From assembly GCF_013284245.2 (NCBI RefSeq), contig NZ_CP085876.1, positions 1,189,001 to 1,253,000 on the forward strand: a stretch of DNA of 64,000 nt. Direction: 5' to 3'. The notes beneath the pieces were generated by a model that did no database searches, was not told the origin of the DNA, and saw nothing but the letters and a program-made list of their open reading frames with translations. A program made the translations under genes and the position numbers. This document shows, in pieces, positions 50,815 through 59,699 of the stretch (its first letter is position 1; each line of letters begins with the position of its first letter). The stretch is from Brevibacillus sp. DP1.3A (GTDB lineage: Bacteria > Bacillota > Bacilli > Brevibacillales > Brevibacillaceae).

Positions 50815-52029
50815 ATGAGAGAAGTCAGCGGAAAGACACAAGTCGTGGCAGTCGCACTGATAACAGCATTATGCATGATAGGAGATTCGATGCTGTATGT
50901 GGTGCTTCCTCTTTTCTGGAAGGAGGCGGGGTTAACATCGCTGTGGGAAGTGGGGGTATTGCTTGCGGTGAACCGTTTCATCCGTGTACCACTCGGCCCC
51001 CTTGTTGGAAAATGGTATGAGCGCTCGGGCGGACGCACGGGTTTGATTGTGGCAGTGGTGTTGGCCTTTCTGACGACACTTTCGTACAGCTTGGAAGGCT
51101 TTTGGCTGTGGCTTGTGATGCGATGCTTGTGGGGAGTCGCTTGGACATTTTTAAGACTAGGTGCGTTTTCCTTAATCGTGACCGTTTCCGAAGGGCATAA
51201 TCGTGGGCAGCTCATGGGCTTGTACAACGGACTGTATCGATTGGGCAGTCTTGGCGGCATGCTGGTTGGAGCGCTGCTGGCCTCTTGGTACGGGCTTTCT
51301 GTTGCCTCCATCGCACTTGTGGTACCTACCTTGTTTGCATTCATTCTTGTTTTTCGCTATATACGTCCTTCCTTTACCAGTCAGCATCCGGCAGACGTGA
51401 AGCAGATGGATACAGGAAAACGCTTGTGGAGTCAGGCGCAGGTACTGTTGACGCTGACGACGGCATTGCTCGTCACGATGGTGTACCAGGGGGTGTTTAC
51501 CTCCACGTTAAGCAGAGTGATCGAAGTACGCGAACCGCTTATCATGATTGGCGGAGTCGTGCTGGGGGCAGCGGTGATTGCAAGTGTGATCCAAGGCATT
51601 CGCTGGGGGTGGGAGCCGTGGGCGGCCCCATTGGTAGGCAAATTGTCGGACAGGCATGGCCGGACGAATCTATTCATCGGGACATTGCTAGTCGCCTCCG
51701 TTCTGTTTGCCGCGTTGCAGGCAGCGTCTTCGCTTGTTCTATGGTTTGCGATTTTATTCGGCATCCAGCTGACCGCAACGATTATTACGACCGTGATGGA
51801 TACCCTTGCGGCAGATGAAGCTGCAAAACAGGCGAACAGCCAAGCAGTAATGACACAATACTCAGTTGTAAGTGACCTGGGCGCAGCGCTGGGGCCGCTC
51901 TTAGCCTTCTGGCTGGATGAACAGGTTGGTTTGGGTCCAATGTACACCGGAATAGCGATCATCTTGCTTCTGGTCGGACTTGTATGGTTGGGCCGACCAA
52001 AGCTGATCAAGATGGAAAGCGCTTCTTAA
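50815..52029 (+). CDS. MFS transporter
   Basis: 404 residues with about twelve membrane segments. Motif A-like sequence is NRFIRVPLGPLVGKWYERSGGRTGLIVAV; a second related one is PLVGKLSDRHGRTNLFIGTLLVA in the second half, as expected for a two-fold MFS repeat. Other segments: LGAFSLIVTVSEGHNRGQLMGLYNGLYRLGSLGGMLVGALLASWYG. Substrate unknown; drug/metabolite export is most common for this type. ATG 50815 follows GAGAAGGATCAGGAG; a longer frame from 50758 lies in the operator region. Ends by overlapping the convergent hydrolase gene by 23 bases. Confidence 0.88.
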   Translation: MREVSGKTQVVAVALITALCMIGDSMLYVVLPLFWKEAGLTSLWEVGVLLAVNRFIRVPLGPLVGKWYERSGGRTGLIVAVVLAFLTTLSYSLEGFWLWLVMRCLWGVAWTFLRLGAFSLIVTVSEGHNRGQLMGLYNGLYRLGSLGGMLVGALLASWYGLSVASIALVVPTLFAFILVFRYIRPSFTSQHPADVKQMDTGKRLWSQAQVLLTLTTALLVTMVYQGVFTSTLSRVIEVREPLIMIGGVVLGAAVIASVIQGIRWGWEPWAAPLVGKLSDRHGRTNLFIGTLLVASVLFAALQAASSLVLWFAILFGIQLTATIITTVMDTLAADEAAKQANSQAVMTQYSVVSDLGAALGPLLAFWLDEQVGLGPMYTGIAIILLLVGLVWLGRPKLIKMESAS

Positions 52030-52687
52030 TAGTTGTCATGACGTAAGCAATGGCTGCCTCCTTGTCCGGACCGTGCAGCAGCATATGGTTCGAATGCTCG
52101 TACCAGGTGATTTGCGGGGAGGCCGATTCGTCTACGCTGGTTGCGAGTATTTGTGCGCTCACGGCGTGTACAGTGTCGTCTCGCCTTGCTTGCAGCAGGA
52201 AGTAAGGGGTCTTAATTTGAGACAAAAGCGGCTTCGTTTCTGCCAATAGCCTGCGAAATTGCAGCATACTGCTAATAGGGATTCTGCCGATGCCATGTAT
52301 GTAGCGTTTGGAGTGGGTAGAGAAATCCTCACGCAAATAGTGCATCGCCTCTTTGACATCCCAATATTTATAAGGGGTATTGATGGTAATCAGCAGGGCG
52401 ACGGGGTATTTCGTCGTCAAGTGAAAGGCGAGCAGTCCCCCCATGGAAAATCCGATAACCACGATGGTGTCAGCGCGCATGGACAGTCGCTTGTAGCCTT
52501 CTTCTGCCGAGCGAAGCCAGTCGTGGCGGGTGCTTTTTGCCATGTGTCGACGAGTAGTCCCATGTCCCTCCAAGGTAGGGCATTCCACCTGATAGCCAGC
52601 TTCGCGGAGCTTTTTGGCGAGTGGGAGTATGTCGTTGATGTCTCCGGCAAATCCATGGATGAGTAAGCAACCGACTGTTCCTGACAT
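52007..52687 (-). CDS. alpha/beta-hydrolase, carboxylesterase/monoacylglycerol lipase type
   Basis: 226 residues, similar in plan to Geobacillus carboxylesterase Est30. Oxyanion region GCLLIHGFAGDINDILPLAKKL, nucleophile elbow IGFSMGGLL with Ser, catalytic Asp in LLQARRDDTVHAVSAQIL, and catalytic His in WYEHSNHMLLHGPDKE. A lid of about 60 residues lies between Ser and Asp. ATG 52687 follows GAGAGGAAGAG; a longer open frame reaches 53059 but reads through the terminator and 3' end of the scoB region and is not credible. Cytoplasmic; substrate probably short acyl esters. Confidence 0.9.
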   Translation of the reverse strand: MSGTVGCLLIHGFAGDINDILPLAKKLREAGYQVECPTLEGHGTTRRHMAKSTRHDWLRSAEEGYKRLSMRADTIVVIGFSMGGLLAFHLTTKYPVALLITINTPYKYWDVKEAMHYLREDFSTHSKRYIHGIGRIPISSMLQFRRLLAETKPLLSQIKTPYFLLQARRDDTVHAVSAQILATSVDESASPQITWYEHSNHMLLHGPDKEAAIAYVMTTIKKRFPS

Positions 52688-52800
52688 GGAATCTCTTCCT
52701 CTCAGATACTGGGAAATTTGATGGATCATCCATATTATATACGAAAAGGTGAGAGGGAGGCGACCGCGCAAGTGTGCCCACACTAAGCAAAAAAAGGAAA

Positions 52801-52836
52801 GAAAAAGCGACTTCACGCAGCTGCGATGAAGTCGGC
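52801..52836 (-). terminator. terminator after scoB
   Basis: On the minus strand CGACTTCA and TGAAGTCG form a stem extended by CGCAGCTGCG, followed by TTTTTC. Confidence 0.8.
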
Positions 52837-52872
52837 TATTTACTAACGGGGGTTCTGTACCTGAAAAATAGG

Positions 52873-53529
52873 TTACAGCCCAATTGTTTTCAGTTCTGGA
52901 GAGATAACTAGCGTAGGTTGTGTGCAGGCTTGGATATCTTCCGCTGTATAGCCTTCTGCTACTTCGACGAGGACGAGCCCATCTGGTGTGACGTCCATGA
53001 CAGCTCTGTCCGTAATGATACGGTTGACAACCTTCTTGCCGGTAAGTGGCAGAGCACATTCATTCAAGATTTTTGTCTCACCATGCTTGTTGACATGATC
53101 CATGATGACGACGATTTTTTTCGCGCCGTGGACGAGATCCATGGCACCACCCATGCCCTTGACCATTTTTCCAGGAATCATCCAGTTTGCGAGATCACCC
53201 GCAGCAGAAACCTCCATCGCGCCCAAAATAGCGAGGTCGATATGGCCGCCGCGAATCATCGCAAACGATTCAGCACTGGAGAAGTAGGCCGCACCTGGAA
53301 TAGCCGTAACGGTTTCTTTTCCGGCGTTGATTAGATCAGGATCGAGGTTTTCCTCTGTCGGGTAAGGGCCAATTCCAAGCAAGCCGTTTTCCGATTGTAG
53401 AACAACCGTTTTTCCTTCCGAGATGTAGTTGGCGACGAGCGTGGGCATTCCAATCCCCAAGTTTACGTAAAAGCCATCTTCTATTTCCTCGGCGGCACGA
53501 GTGGCGATTTGCTCACGTGTAAGCGACAT
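52873..53529 (-). CDS. scoB: 3-oxoacid CoA-transferase subunit B
   Basis: 218-residue beta subunit of succinyl-CoA:3-oxoacid (acetoacetate) CoA-transferase. The catalytic Glu is in the conserved [12 protein letters not shown], preceded by [57 protein letters not shown] is the usual middle. ATG 53529 behind AAGGGAGGAAAAC. Transcribed with scoA. It allows growth on ketone bodies or transfer of CoA to acetoacetate or to 3-oxoadipate-like acids; the latter would connect to the paa products but the sequence does not show it. Confidence 0.95.
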   Translation of the reverse strand: MSLTREQIATRAAEEIEDGFYVNLGIGMPTLVANYISEGKTVVLQSENGLLGIGPYPTEENLDPDLINAGKETVTAIPGAAYFSSAESFAMIRGGHIDLAILGAMEVSAAGDLANWMIPGKMVKGMGGAMDLVHGAKKIVVIMDHVNKHGETKILNECALPLTGKKVVNRIITDRAVMDVTPDGLVLVEVAEGYTAEDIQACTQPTLVISPELKTIGL

Positions 53530-53575
53530 CTGTGTTTTCCTCCCTTGAATGTAATCCGGTTCTCGCTTTTGCTAC

Positions 53576-54268
53576 TTACGAGCGGATAGTGCGTCGTTCG
53601 ATGCGTTTTTCGAACGAAGGTGCCTGTATCACACGTTGCACATAGACACTTGGTGTGTGAATATGCTCAGGGTCCAGTTCACCTGTCTCTACGATTTCTT
53701 CCACTTCGACGATGGTGATTTTTCCGGCTGTTGCCATCATCGGATTGAAGTTTTGGGCTGTTTTGCGGAAGACGAGATTGCCCATCTTGTCAGCCTTCCA
53801 CGCTTTGATCAGTGCGAAATCACCCGTGATGCCATACTCAAGCAGGTACTCTTTCCCTGCGAAATCACGCGTTTCCCGTCCTTCAGCGATAGGTGTGCCA
53901 ACTCCAGCTGGGGTATAGAATGCTGGAATACCAGCTCCGCCTGCACGAATTCTCTCCGCCAGCGTCCCTTGTGGCGTCAATTCGACTTCGAGCTCACCCG
54001 ACAGAAATTGACGTTCGAATTCCTTATTTTCTCCCACATAAGAGGAGACCATTTTTTTGATTTGCTTTTCGCGTAAAAGGAGACCGAGTCCCCAATCATC
54101 TACCCCACAGTTATTTGAGACGACTGTCAAGTTTTTCACTGCTTTGTCCCGCAGGGCGATAATCAGATTCTCTGGAATTCCTACCAGTCCGAAGCCGCCC
54201 ACTAATAAAGTGGCTCCATCGTGAATATCAGCCACGATGTCCGTGTAAGAAGTGTAAATTTTGGCCAT
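53576..54268 (-). CDS. scoA: 3-oxoacid CoA-transferase subunit A
   Basis: 230-residue alpha subunit. Typical motifs are [36 protein letters not shown], and [32 protein letters not shown] 54268 follows GGGAGTGATC; the longer frame upstream to 54361 would read through the cre site and contains no ribosome binding site. First gene of scoAB, with 46 bases to scoB. The perfect cre sequence 37 bases upstream predicts CcpA repression. Confidence 0.95.
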   Translation of the reverse strand: MAKIYTSYTDIVADIHDGATLLVGGFGLVGIPENLIIALRDKAVKNLTVVSNNCGVDDWGLGLLLREKQIKKMVSSYVGENKEFERQFLSGELEVELTPQGTLAERIRAGGAGIPAFYTPAGVGTPIAEGRETRDFAGKEYLLEYGITGDFALIKAWKADKMGNLVFRKTAQNFNPMMATAGKITIVEVEEIVETGELDPEHIHTPSVYVQRVIQAPSFEKRIERRTIRS

Positions 54269-54304
54269 GACGATCACTCCCACCATGAAAAAATAAAGGA
54301 TTTG

Positions 54305-54318
54305 TGTAAGCGCTAACA
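54305..54318 (-). promoter_or_regulatory. cre (CcpA operator) upstream of scoA
   Basis: TGTAAGCGCTAACA fits the catabolite-responsive element consensus at all positions and is nearly palindromic. It lies just upstream of the scoA start, consistent with glucose repression of ketoacid use. Confidence 0.8.
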
Positions 54319-54533
54319 ATAGGGTCGGTGCAGATGCCCCGTTTCCCTGCCCTTCTATCATACTAGATACGAGTTACAAACAAGTGACGAGACATTTGGA
54401 TTAGAAAAAATAATGTAAAATGACAGAAAAGTAGTACAACTATACCATTTTTTTCTGTAAAATATATTTTGTCAATATTCGTCGTTTCTTTGTCAGTATA
54501 GGAAGATTCAGGGGGAAATGTGGGGTTGCAGGA

Positions 54534-55781
54534 ATGAAAAATACGAATAAATGGATAAGTCTCACGGTTGTGGTCCTGTTGCTCGTAGGGTGCGAAAAGC
54601 TAAATGAGGATGTTTCAAGTCTGAAACGAACGAAAGAAGAAACTGTCATCAAGGTGAAAACGGTAAGTGCGTATACGGTGGAGAATGGTAAGGATGAGCG
54701 ACTGATGGAAGTAGCAGGTGTAGTGGCACCGCGTCAGGAGCTGGCATTATCGTTTGGCGCCTCAGGCAAAATTTCAGGCATTCTCGTTGAAAAAGGTGCC
54801 GCTGTCAAGGCAGGGCAGACGTTGGCGACATTAGATGGAACGGCCTTGCAGCAAGGAATTCACGCAGCCCAAGGACAAGTAGCAAGTGCTGCGATCAAGC
54901 GGGAAAAGGCCGCCAAGGGACCGGAGAGTCATGAGGTGCAGACCAAGAAGCTACAGGTAGAAAAAGCGAGAGAACAGATGCAAAAAGCTCGCGACGAGCT
55001 CTCCAAAGCGGAGATTCTGTATGCGAATGGAGCCATCTCGAAAGATGAAAAAGACAAGCTGACCTCAGTACTTCGACAGGCTGAGTTGAGTCTGGAAGAG
55101 GAGCAAGTTGCGTACAACAACCTGCTGAAGGGCGCCGATCCACTGGATATCGAAGAAGCGAATGCAAGTATCCAGCAGGCCAATGTTCAATTGAGCCGCG
55201 CGAAGCAGGAAGCGGCTGATGCGGTGATCAAAGCTCCGTTTACAGGTGTGGTAGCTGCGATCTCCAAGACAGCGTCAGAGCAAGCTGGCCCTGGGACAGA
55301 AGTCATTCGGATGGTCGATACGAGCTCTTGGCTTGTTAAGCTGCAGGTAGAAAGAGAGCAAGTCGCCCATTGGCAGACAGGTAAAGTGGTAAAGGTAAAA
55401 GCTCCGGACGGCAGTGAAGTAGAAGGAAAAGTGACGTTTGTCTCACCTGTTATGGATACCAGCTTGGGTTCTTATCCAGTCGAGGTGACCGTAGACGGCA
55501 AGAATGTAGCGTGGAAGGGTGGCATGACTGTCACTTGTCAGTATCCGCTGCCAGCGTCAAATGTTGCGCTCGTTCCTGTTAGCAGCATCGGTGTCTCTGA
55601 TGAAGAATATTACGTCATGAAAATCAATGAACATTCAGTGGAAAAGACGTTTGTCAAAGTGGGGGCATTGCAAGGAACCTTCTATGAGGTAGTGGAAGGC
55701 CTCGTGCCTGGTGACCAGATTGTTGCTGCAGGCTTGTCGTATGTAGTGGATGGTGAGGCGGTGAAGGTGGCGGATGAATAA
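54534..55781 (+). CDS. RND-type efflux adaptor lipoprotein
   Basis: 415 residues. Signal peptide with lipobox LLLVGC (Cys at residue 20). Adaptor plan is complete: first lipoyl half (ELALSFGASGKISGILVEKGAAVKAGQTLATLDG), coiled-coil hairpin (QTKKLQVEKAREQMQKARDELSKAEILYANGAISKDEKDKL), second lipoyl half (VIKAPFTGVVAAISKTASEQAGPGTEVIRMVD), barrel and membrane-proximal domains. It overlaps the RND gene start by eight bases. In Gram-positives such adaptors pair with SwrC/YerP-like RND proteins and act on surfactants or peptides. Confidence 0.9.
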   Translation: MKNTNKWISLTVVVLLLVGCEKLNEDVSSLKRTKEETVIKVKTVSAYTVENGKDERLMEVAGVVAPRQELALSFGASGKISGILVEKGAAVKAGQTLATLDGTALQQGIHAAQGQVASAAIKREKAAKGPESHEVQTKKLQVEKAREQMQKARDELSKAEILYANGAISKDEKDKLTSVLRQAELSLEEEQVAYNNLLKGADPLDIEEANASIQQANVQLSRAKQEAADAVIKAPFTGVVAAISKTASEQAGPGTEVIRMVDTSSWLVKLQVEREQVAHWQTGKVVKVKAPDGSEVEGKVTFVSPVMDTSLGSYPVEVTVDGKNVAWKGGMTVTCQYPLPASNVALVPVSSIGVSDEEYYVMKINEHSVEKTFVKVGALQGTFYEVVEGLVPGDQIVAAGLSYVVDGEAVKVADE

Positions 55782-58700
55782 CAAGACATTTTTATCGATT
55801 ATCCCCTCCTTTGCCCGCATCCTGGCGGTCATTTGCTGTCTACTTGCGGTAGGAGCTTGGTTCGGGCTTGATATCAAGACGTTTCCGGATCGGTCTGTGC
55901 CTGAATATACAATCAGTCTCTCAGCACCCAAACTCTCCTCTGCGGAAGTAGACGAATCTGTCGCGAGAAAAGTAGAGGAATCGGTACGTTCATTGGGCAG
56001 TGTCCTCACGATTGGTTCCGAATCTCGGACGGGGTCGGCGGTTATTACTGTAAAAACATCGGAACAAATCGGTTCGGATTACAAGGAACGGTTGGAAAAG
56101 AAGCTGGGAGAAATCACGAAGCAGCTGCCAGTGCAGGAGTGGAGCGTCAGTCAAAGCAATCTGGCAGATAGCAAAATTGGCTTTTATGTCCTGTACGGCA
56201 CGGACTTGCAGACCTTGTCTGACGTTGCCCAAAATACCGTCTACGACAAACTGATCAATTTGCCAGGAATTGCTCGCATCGAAATGGACAAGCAAGCCTT
56301 GAAAGAGCAGGTAGATATTATTTTCCGACCGTCCATGCTACTCGCTTACGGGCTCACACCTGCTGATGTTCTGTCGCAACTGCCGACAGATGTGGTTGGA
56401 AAAGAGGTAGGCTCTGTTGGAGCTGATAAGGATCGAACCATTATTCAATGGACGAGTAAATCGGAAGGGCTGCAAGATCTGGGTAAGCACTTGATCTCCA
56501 CCGATAAAGGATACGTGCCACTAAATACGTTGGCTGACATTCGTGATCGACGCGGGAGCAAAGGCGAACAAATCGGGATGTATCGAGGCTCGCCTGCATT
56601 AGGAATCAATGTGTACGCAGCAGATGTCGGGCAATTGCCTGTGATCAGCAAGCAAGTAAAGGAAGCGGTTGGCGAGTTGAATCAGGCTTCAGGCGGCAAG
56701 TACCGCCTCGATTTGTTTCGTGACGACGCGCAGACAATCACCGCTGCATTGAGACAGCTTGGGGCACTGGCTGTTCTAACCGCTGTCCTTTGTTCGCTCT
56801 TTTTATACCTGACCCGAAAACAATTGTCAGGGGCTGTACTCGCGCTTTTGGCAAACGTTCTAGCGGTCGGCAGTGTTCTTGGAGGCATGTGGCTTTGGGG
56901 CATTCCATTGACGCTCTCCACGCTTGGACCACTCGTATTGTTTTCGCTATTGTTCACAGGAGCAGGCAATGCGTTATTTCATCAGTTTTCTCGATTGCCC
57001 TCGTACTCGGTTGTTCGTTGTTTGCAAGTGGCGTGGGGGCTGATGAAGCCGTTTTTGCTCACGGTTGTCGTAGTGGCAGCCTGTTGGACAGGTGTCGTTT
57101 TCACTGATTTCCTCAAGGCAGAAGACAAGGTTGTCTTGTACGATGCTTGGCCAGTTCTTTTGCTGGGGACGTTTGCTCTTCTTCTTATCTATGGATTTAT
57201 CACGCCAGTACTGACAGGAACGTGGCTGGAAGCTTCCGAACGAGTAGAGGAGGATACACCACGGGCTTCCAATAAAGTGACAAGTTATTTTCAAGATCGC
57301 TGGGAACGACTGGTGGAACAAGGGTATTTGCCTTATGGAATCACACTGGTTGCCTCGCTTGTCTTTGTCTTTTTGCTCAAGTCGTTTATTCTTGTAGATC
57401 CGTACGCCAAGCTTGATTATGGGGACAAGTCGCTTTCTTTGCCAATGGTGCAGGGAAGCAGCATCGATGAGGCTATGCGGGCAGCACAAATAGCTGAGGA
57501 GCGCTTGCTCGCCATTGACGAAGTCCGAGATGTCTATACGATTGCCTCCGAAGAAAATCTAAGCTTTCAACTAAAACTCGTGGACAAATACGACTGGACG
57601 CAATCGGTCTCGGAGCTGGAAAAAGTACTGGACAAAGAGCTGCGAGATATTCCTCAGACAGATCCGTTTGCGCTGGTCATTAATAAAGACAAGGCAACAC
57701 GTCTCGTCTTGACGATCATGGGGCCATCCTTGCAAACGACGCAGAACATTGCTAATGAAGTATTGGCATTCATGGAAAAACAGAGTGCGAAAGATAAAGA
57801 GGGGCGAGAACTGGTAACAGATGAACGAATTGGTCCAGGTGCAGAGGGGACCTTTATCGACATTCGTCCGAAACAAGAGATGCTGGCACGCTACCGGATT
57901 ACGCAAGAGGAGATCAAGAGACAACTGGAGAGCTATTTGGGAGAAAAAACAGCTGGCAGTGTCTATTGGAATGAGCGTCAGGTACCTATCCACGTCCGAT
58001 TCGCTGACGGGTGGATGGACTATCCGGATCAAGTGAAAAATATTTTGATTCGAACCTCACAAGGTACGGTGCGATTATCTGAGCTGGTAGATTGGTCGAT
58101 CGGCAGCGAACCGCCCATTTATCAACGGGAAGACGGACTGTATGTCTTCAAGGTAAGCAGTGCCGTCTCAGACCCTAGTCGAATTGAGCTGTGGTCTTAC
58201 ATCATTCCTTATTCCATGCAAGAAAAGGTGACGATACCTGAAGGCTACACGGTATATAACGACGATGAGCTGAAGAAATTGGAGGAGAAAAAGCTCAACA
58301 AGGTTGATTGGAGCAGCCGCTTCTTGACGATTGGCAGTCTGGTTGCCCTCGTACTTATCATGAGCTTGCTTTTGCAGCGCAGAACGCGCGATGGATTATT
58401 TGCCCTCGTTCTCTTGCCAGTCTTGTCTGGAGGCTTTGCGCTGGGATTGCTGTGGTTGGATCGATCCATGAACGTTATGAGCTTCTACGGTATGGTTGCT
58501 GCCATTGCCGTCATCGTTTTGCAGGCACTTCTTGCGTTGGATGAGCTGTACAAGGCCCAAGCCGAACAGGAGCGGGTTTGGGTCGGTATCAGGCTTGGGG
58601 CCAAACGCACCATGGTCAATCAAGCGGGGATATATTTGGCGATCGCGTTAGCCAGCCTTCCGCTAGCTGGGGGCTTGGGTAATGGGAATGATTCGTTTGC

Positions 58701-59022
58701 GTCCTTTGCCAGCGTATTGTTGTTTGGCATTCTAATGGGGGCTTTTGCCACAATGGCACTTCTTCCTGGTATGCAACTTGCAGCTGTGCAAAGACAGGCT
58801 GCCCATTCTGAGATGTCCTTGCCGATCCTCTCTCGTCATTTGCGGATTTGGTGGGAAAACAACCAAGTACGTCGCCGCGATTTCAAAGATAGAAAACGGG
58901 AACAAGCCCGCTCACAAAAAACAGGACAAGCCGAAGACTCGAACTACGATTCCCGGGGGTATGTGCCTGTACAAGAGGACTTCCTGCCTCTTTCTTCTTC
59001 TACACATGACGCCAACCGCTAA
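55774..59022 (+). CDS. divergent RND-superfamily membrane protein
   Basis: 1082 residues with the AcrB-like duplicated plan: TM1 near the start, a large porter-domain loop, TM2-6 from about residue 325, a second loop from about 545, and TM8-12 from about 850. Typical pieces are the VPEYTISLSAPKLSSAEVDESVARKVEESVRSLGSV start and ITQEEIKRQLESYLGEKTAGSVYWNERQVPIHVR. The proton-relay Asp pair of TM4, usually VDDAIVVVEN, is replaced by FTGAGNALFH (residues 394-403), and the TM10 Lys has no counterpart in AVIVLQALLALDE (912-924). So either proton coupling differs or the protein does not pump by the usual route. A highly charged tail ends it. Confidence 0.88.
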   Translation: MNNKTFLSIIPSFARILAVICCLLAVGAWFGLDIKTFPDRSVPEYTISLSAPKLSSAEVDESVARKVEESVRSLGSVLTIGSESRTGSAVITVKTSEQIGSDYKERLEKKLGEITKQLPVQEWSVSQSNLADSKIGFYVLYGTDLQTLSDVAQNTVYDKLINLPGIARIEMDKQALKEQVDIIFRPSMLLAYGLTPADVLSQLPTDVVGKEVGSVGADKDRTIIQWTSKSEGLQDLGKHLISTDKGYVPLNTLADIRDRRGSKGEQIGMYRGSPALGINVYAADVGQLPVISKQVKEAVGELNQASGGKYRLDLFRDDAQTITAALRQLGALAVLTAVLCSLFLYLTRKQLSGAVLALLANVLAVGSVLGGMWLWGIPLTLSTLGPLVLFSLLFTGAGNALFHQFSRLPSYSVVRCLQVAWGLMKPFLLTVVVVAACWTGVVFTDFLKAEDKVVLYDAWPVLLLGTFALLLIYGFITPVLTGTWLEASERVEEDTPRASNKVTSYFQDRWERLVEQGYLPYGITLVASLVFVFLLKSFILVDPYAKLDYGDKSLSLPMVQGSSIDEAMRAAQIAEERLLAIDEVRDVYTIASEENLSFQLKLVDKYDWTQSVSELEKVLDKELRDIPQTDPFALVINKDKATRLVLTIMGPSLQTTQNIANEVLAFMEKQSAKDKEGRELVTDERIGPGAEGTFIDIRPKQEMLARYRITQEEIKRQLESYLGEKTAGSVYWNERQVPIHVRFADGWMDYPDQVKNILIRTSQGTVRLSELVDWSIGSEPPIYQREDGLYVFKVSSAVSDPSRIELWSYIIPYSMQEKVTIPEGYTVYNDDELKKLEEKKLNKVDWSSRFLTIGSLVALVLIMSLLLQRRTRDGLFALVLLPVLSGGFALGLLWLDRSMNVMSFYGMVAAIAVIVLQALLALDELYKAQAEQERVWVGIRLGAKRTMVNQAGIYLAIALASLPLAGGLGNGNDSFASFASVLLFGILMGAFATMALLPGMQLAAVQRQAAHSEMSLPILSRHLRIWWENNQVRRRDFKDRKREQARSQKTGQAEDSNYDSRGYVPVQEDFLPLSSSTHDANR

Positions 59023-59042
59023 AATAGGTTGGCGTTTTTCTT
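59009..59042 (+). terminator. terminator at the end of the RND gene
   Basis: ACGCCAACC (59009-59017) pairs with GGTTGGCGT (59027-59035), followed by TTTTTC. The stop codon sits in the loop. Confidence 0.85.
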
Positions 59043-59132
59043 TTTCAATCGTTCACGTAGCTGTAACCGACTAACCAGGTATGCGTCATGGTAAGATAGG
59101 AAAGAGAATCGAAAGCAGGGGGTAGCAAACAC

Positions 59133-59636
59133 GTGCGTCGATATCGAAAAGTATGGGATTACTTGCTTTTGATTGTCATTCTACTTGGGTTGTTCATTTC
59201 TTCTTCGCAGCCATACGCTAAGCAAGACATGCGAGGAACGATAGACAAGCTCGTGGATGAACAGAGCTTACAGGACCGTATAGGCGACATATCGATTCCT
59301 TACGGAGGCAAGGATGTGAGCCTGGAAGAAAAGGGAGCGGCTGGTTTTATCGAGTTCTTGATACGGAAAGGAACACACTTTACAGTTTTTGCCCTCTTGG
59401 CTTATAGCTGGTATCGCGTATTTTCGCATCATCTCTCGTTTGGGCAAGCACTGCCCTGGAGCGCTTTTTGCAGTGTGATGACGGCAGTTTTGGATGAATG
59501 GCACCAGACGTTTACACCGGATCGAACTGGAATGGTGCAGGATGTTTTGCTCGATGCATCTGGATCTGTCACGATGTTGTTGATAATTGCTCTCAATTAC
59601 CTGTATTCACGAAGAGCATATCGTTATAAAATGTAG
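59133..59636 (+). CDS. VanZ-like membrane protein
   Basis: 167 residues with about four membrane segments (YLLLIVILLGLFISSSQPY; FLIRKGTHFTVFALLAYSWYRV; SAFCSVMTAVLDEWHQTFTPDRTGMVQDVLLDASGSVTMLLII). The RKGTHF, DEWHQTFTPDRTG and QDVLLDASG motifs are the VanZ signature. Members are linked to glycopeptide tolerance and envelope properties, but most are uncharacterised. GTG start at 59133 behind GCAGGGGGTAG. Followed after 63 bases by ackA. Confidence 0.88.
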   Translation: MRRYRKVWDYLLLIVILLGLFISSSQPYAKQDMRGTIDKLVDEQSLQDRIGDISIPYGGKDVSLEEKGAAGFIEFLIRKGTHFTVFALLAYSWYRVFSHHLSFGQALPWSAFCSVMTAVLDEWHQTFTPDRTGMVQDVLLDASGSVTMLLIIALNYLYSRRAYRYKM

Positions 59637-59699
59637 GGAGCCTATCCATCCTATGAGGAGAGAAGGCTGCGATTGAATGATTGGAGAGTGGAGTAGATC

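Noticed and set aside
52688..53059. Upstream extension of the carboxylesterase reading frame
   Set aside because: It would read through the scoB terminator and 3' end; the family starts close to the GCLLIHGF strand and ATG 52687 has a ribosome binding site.
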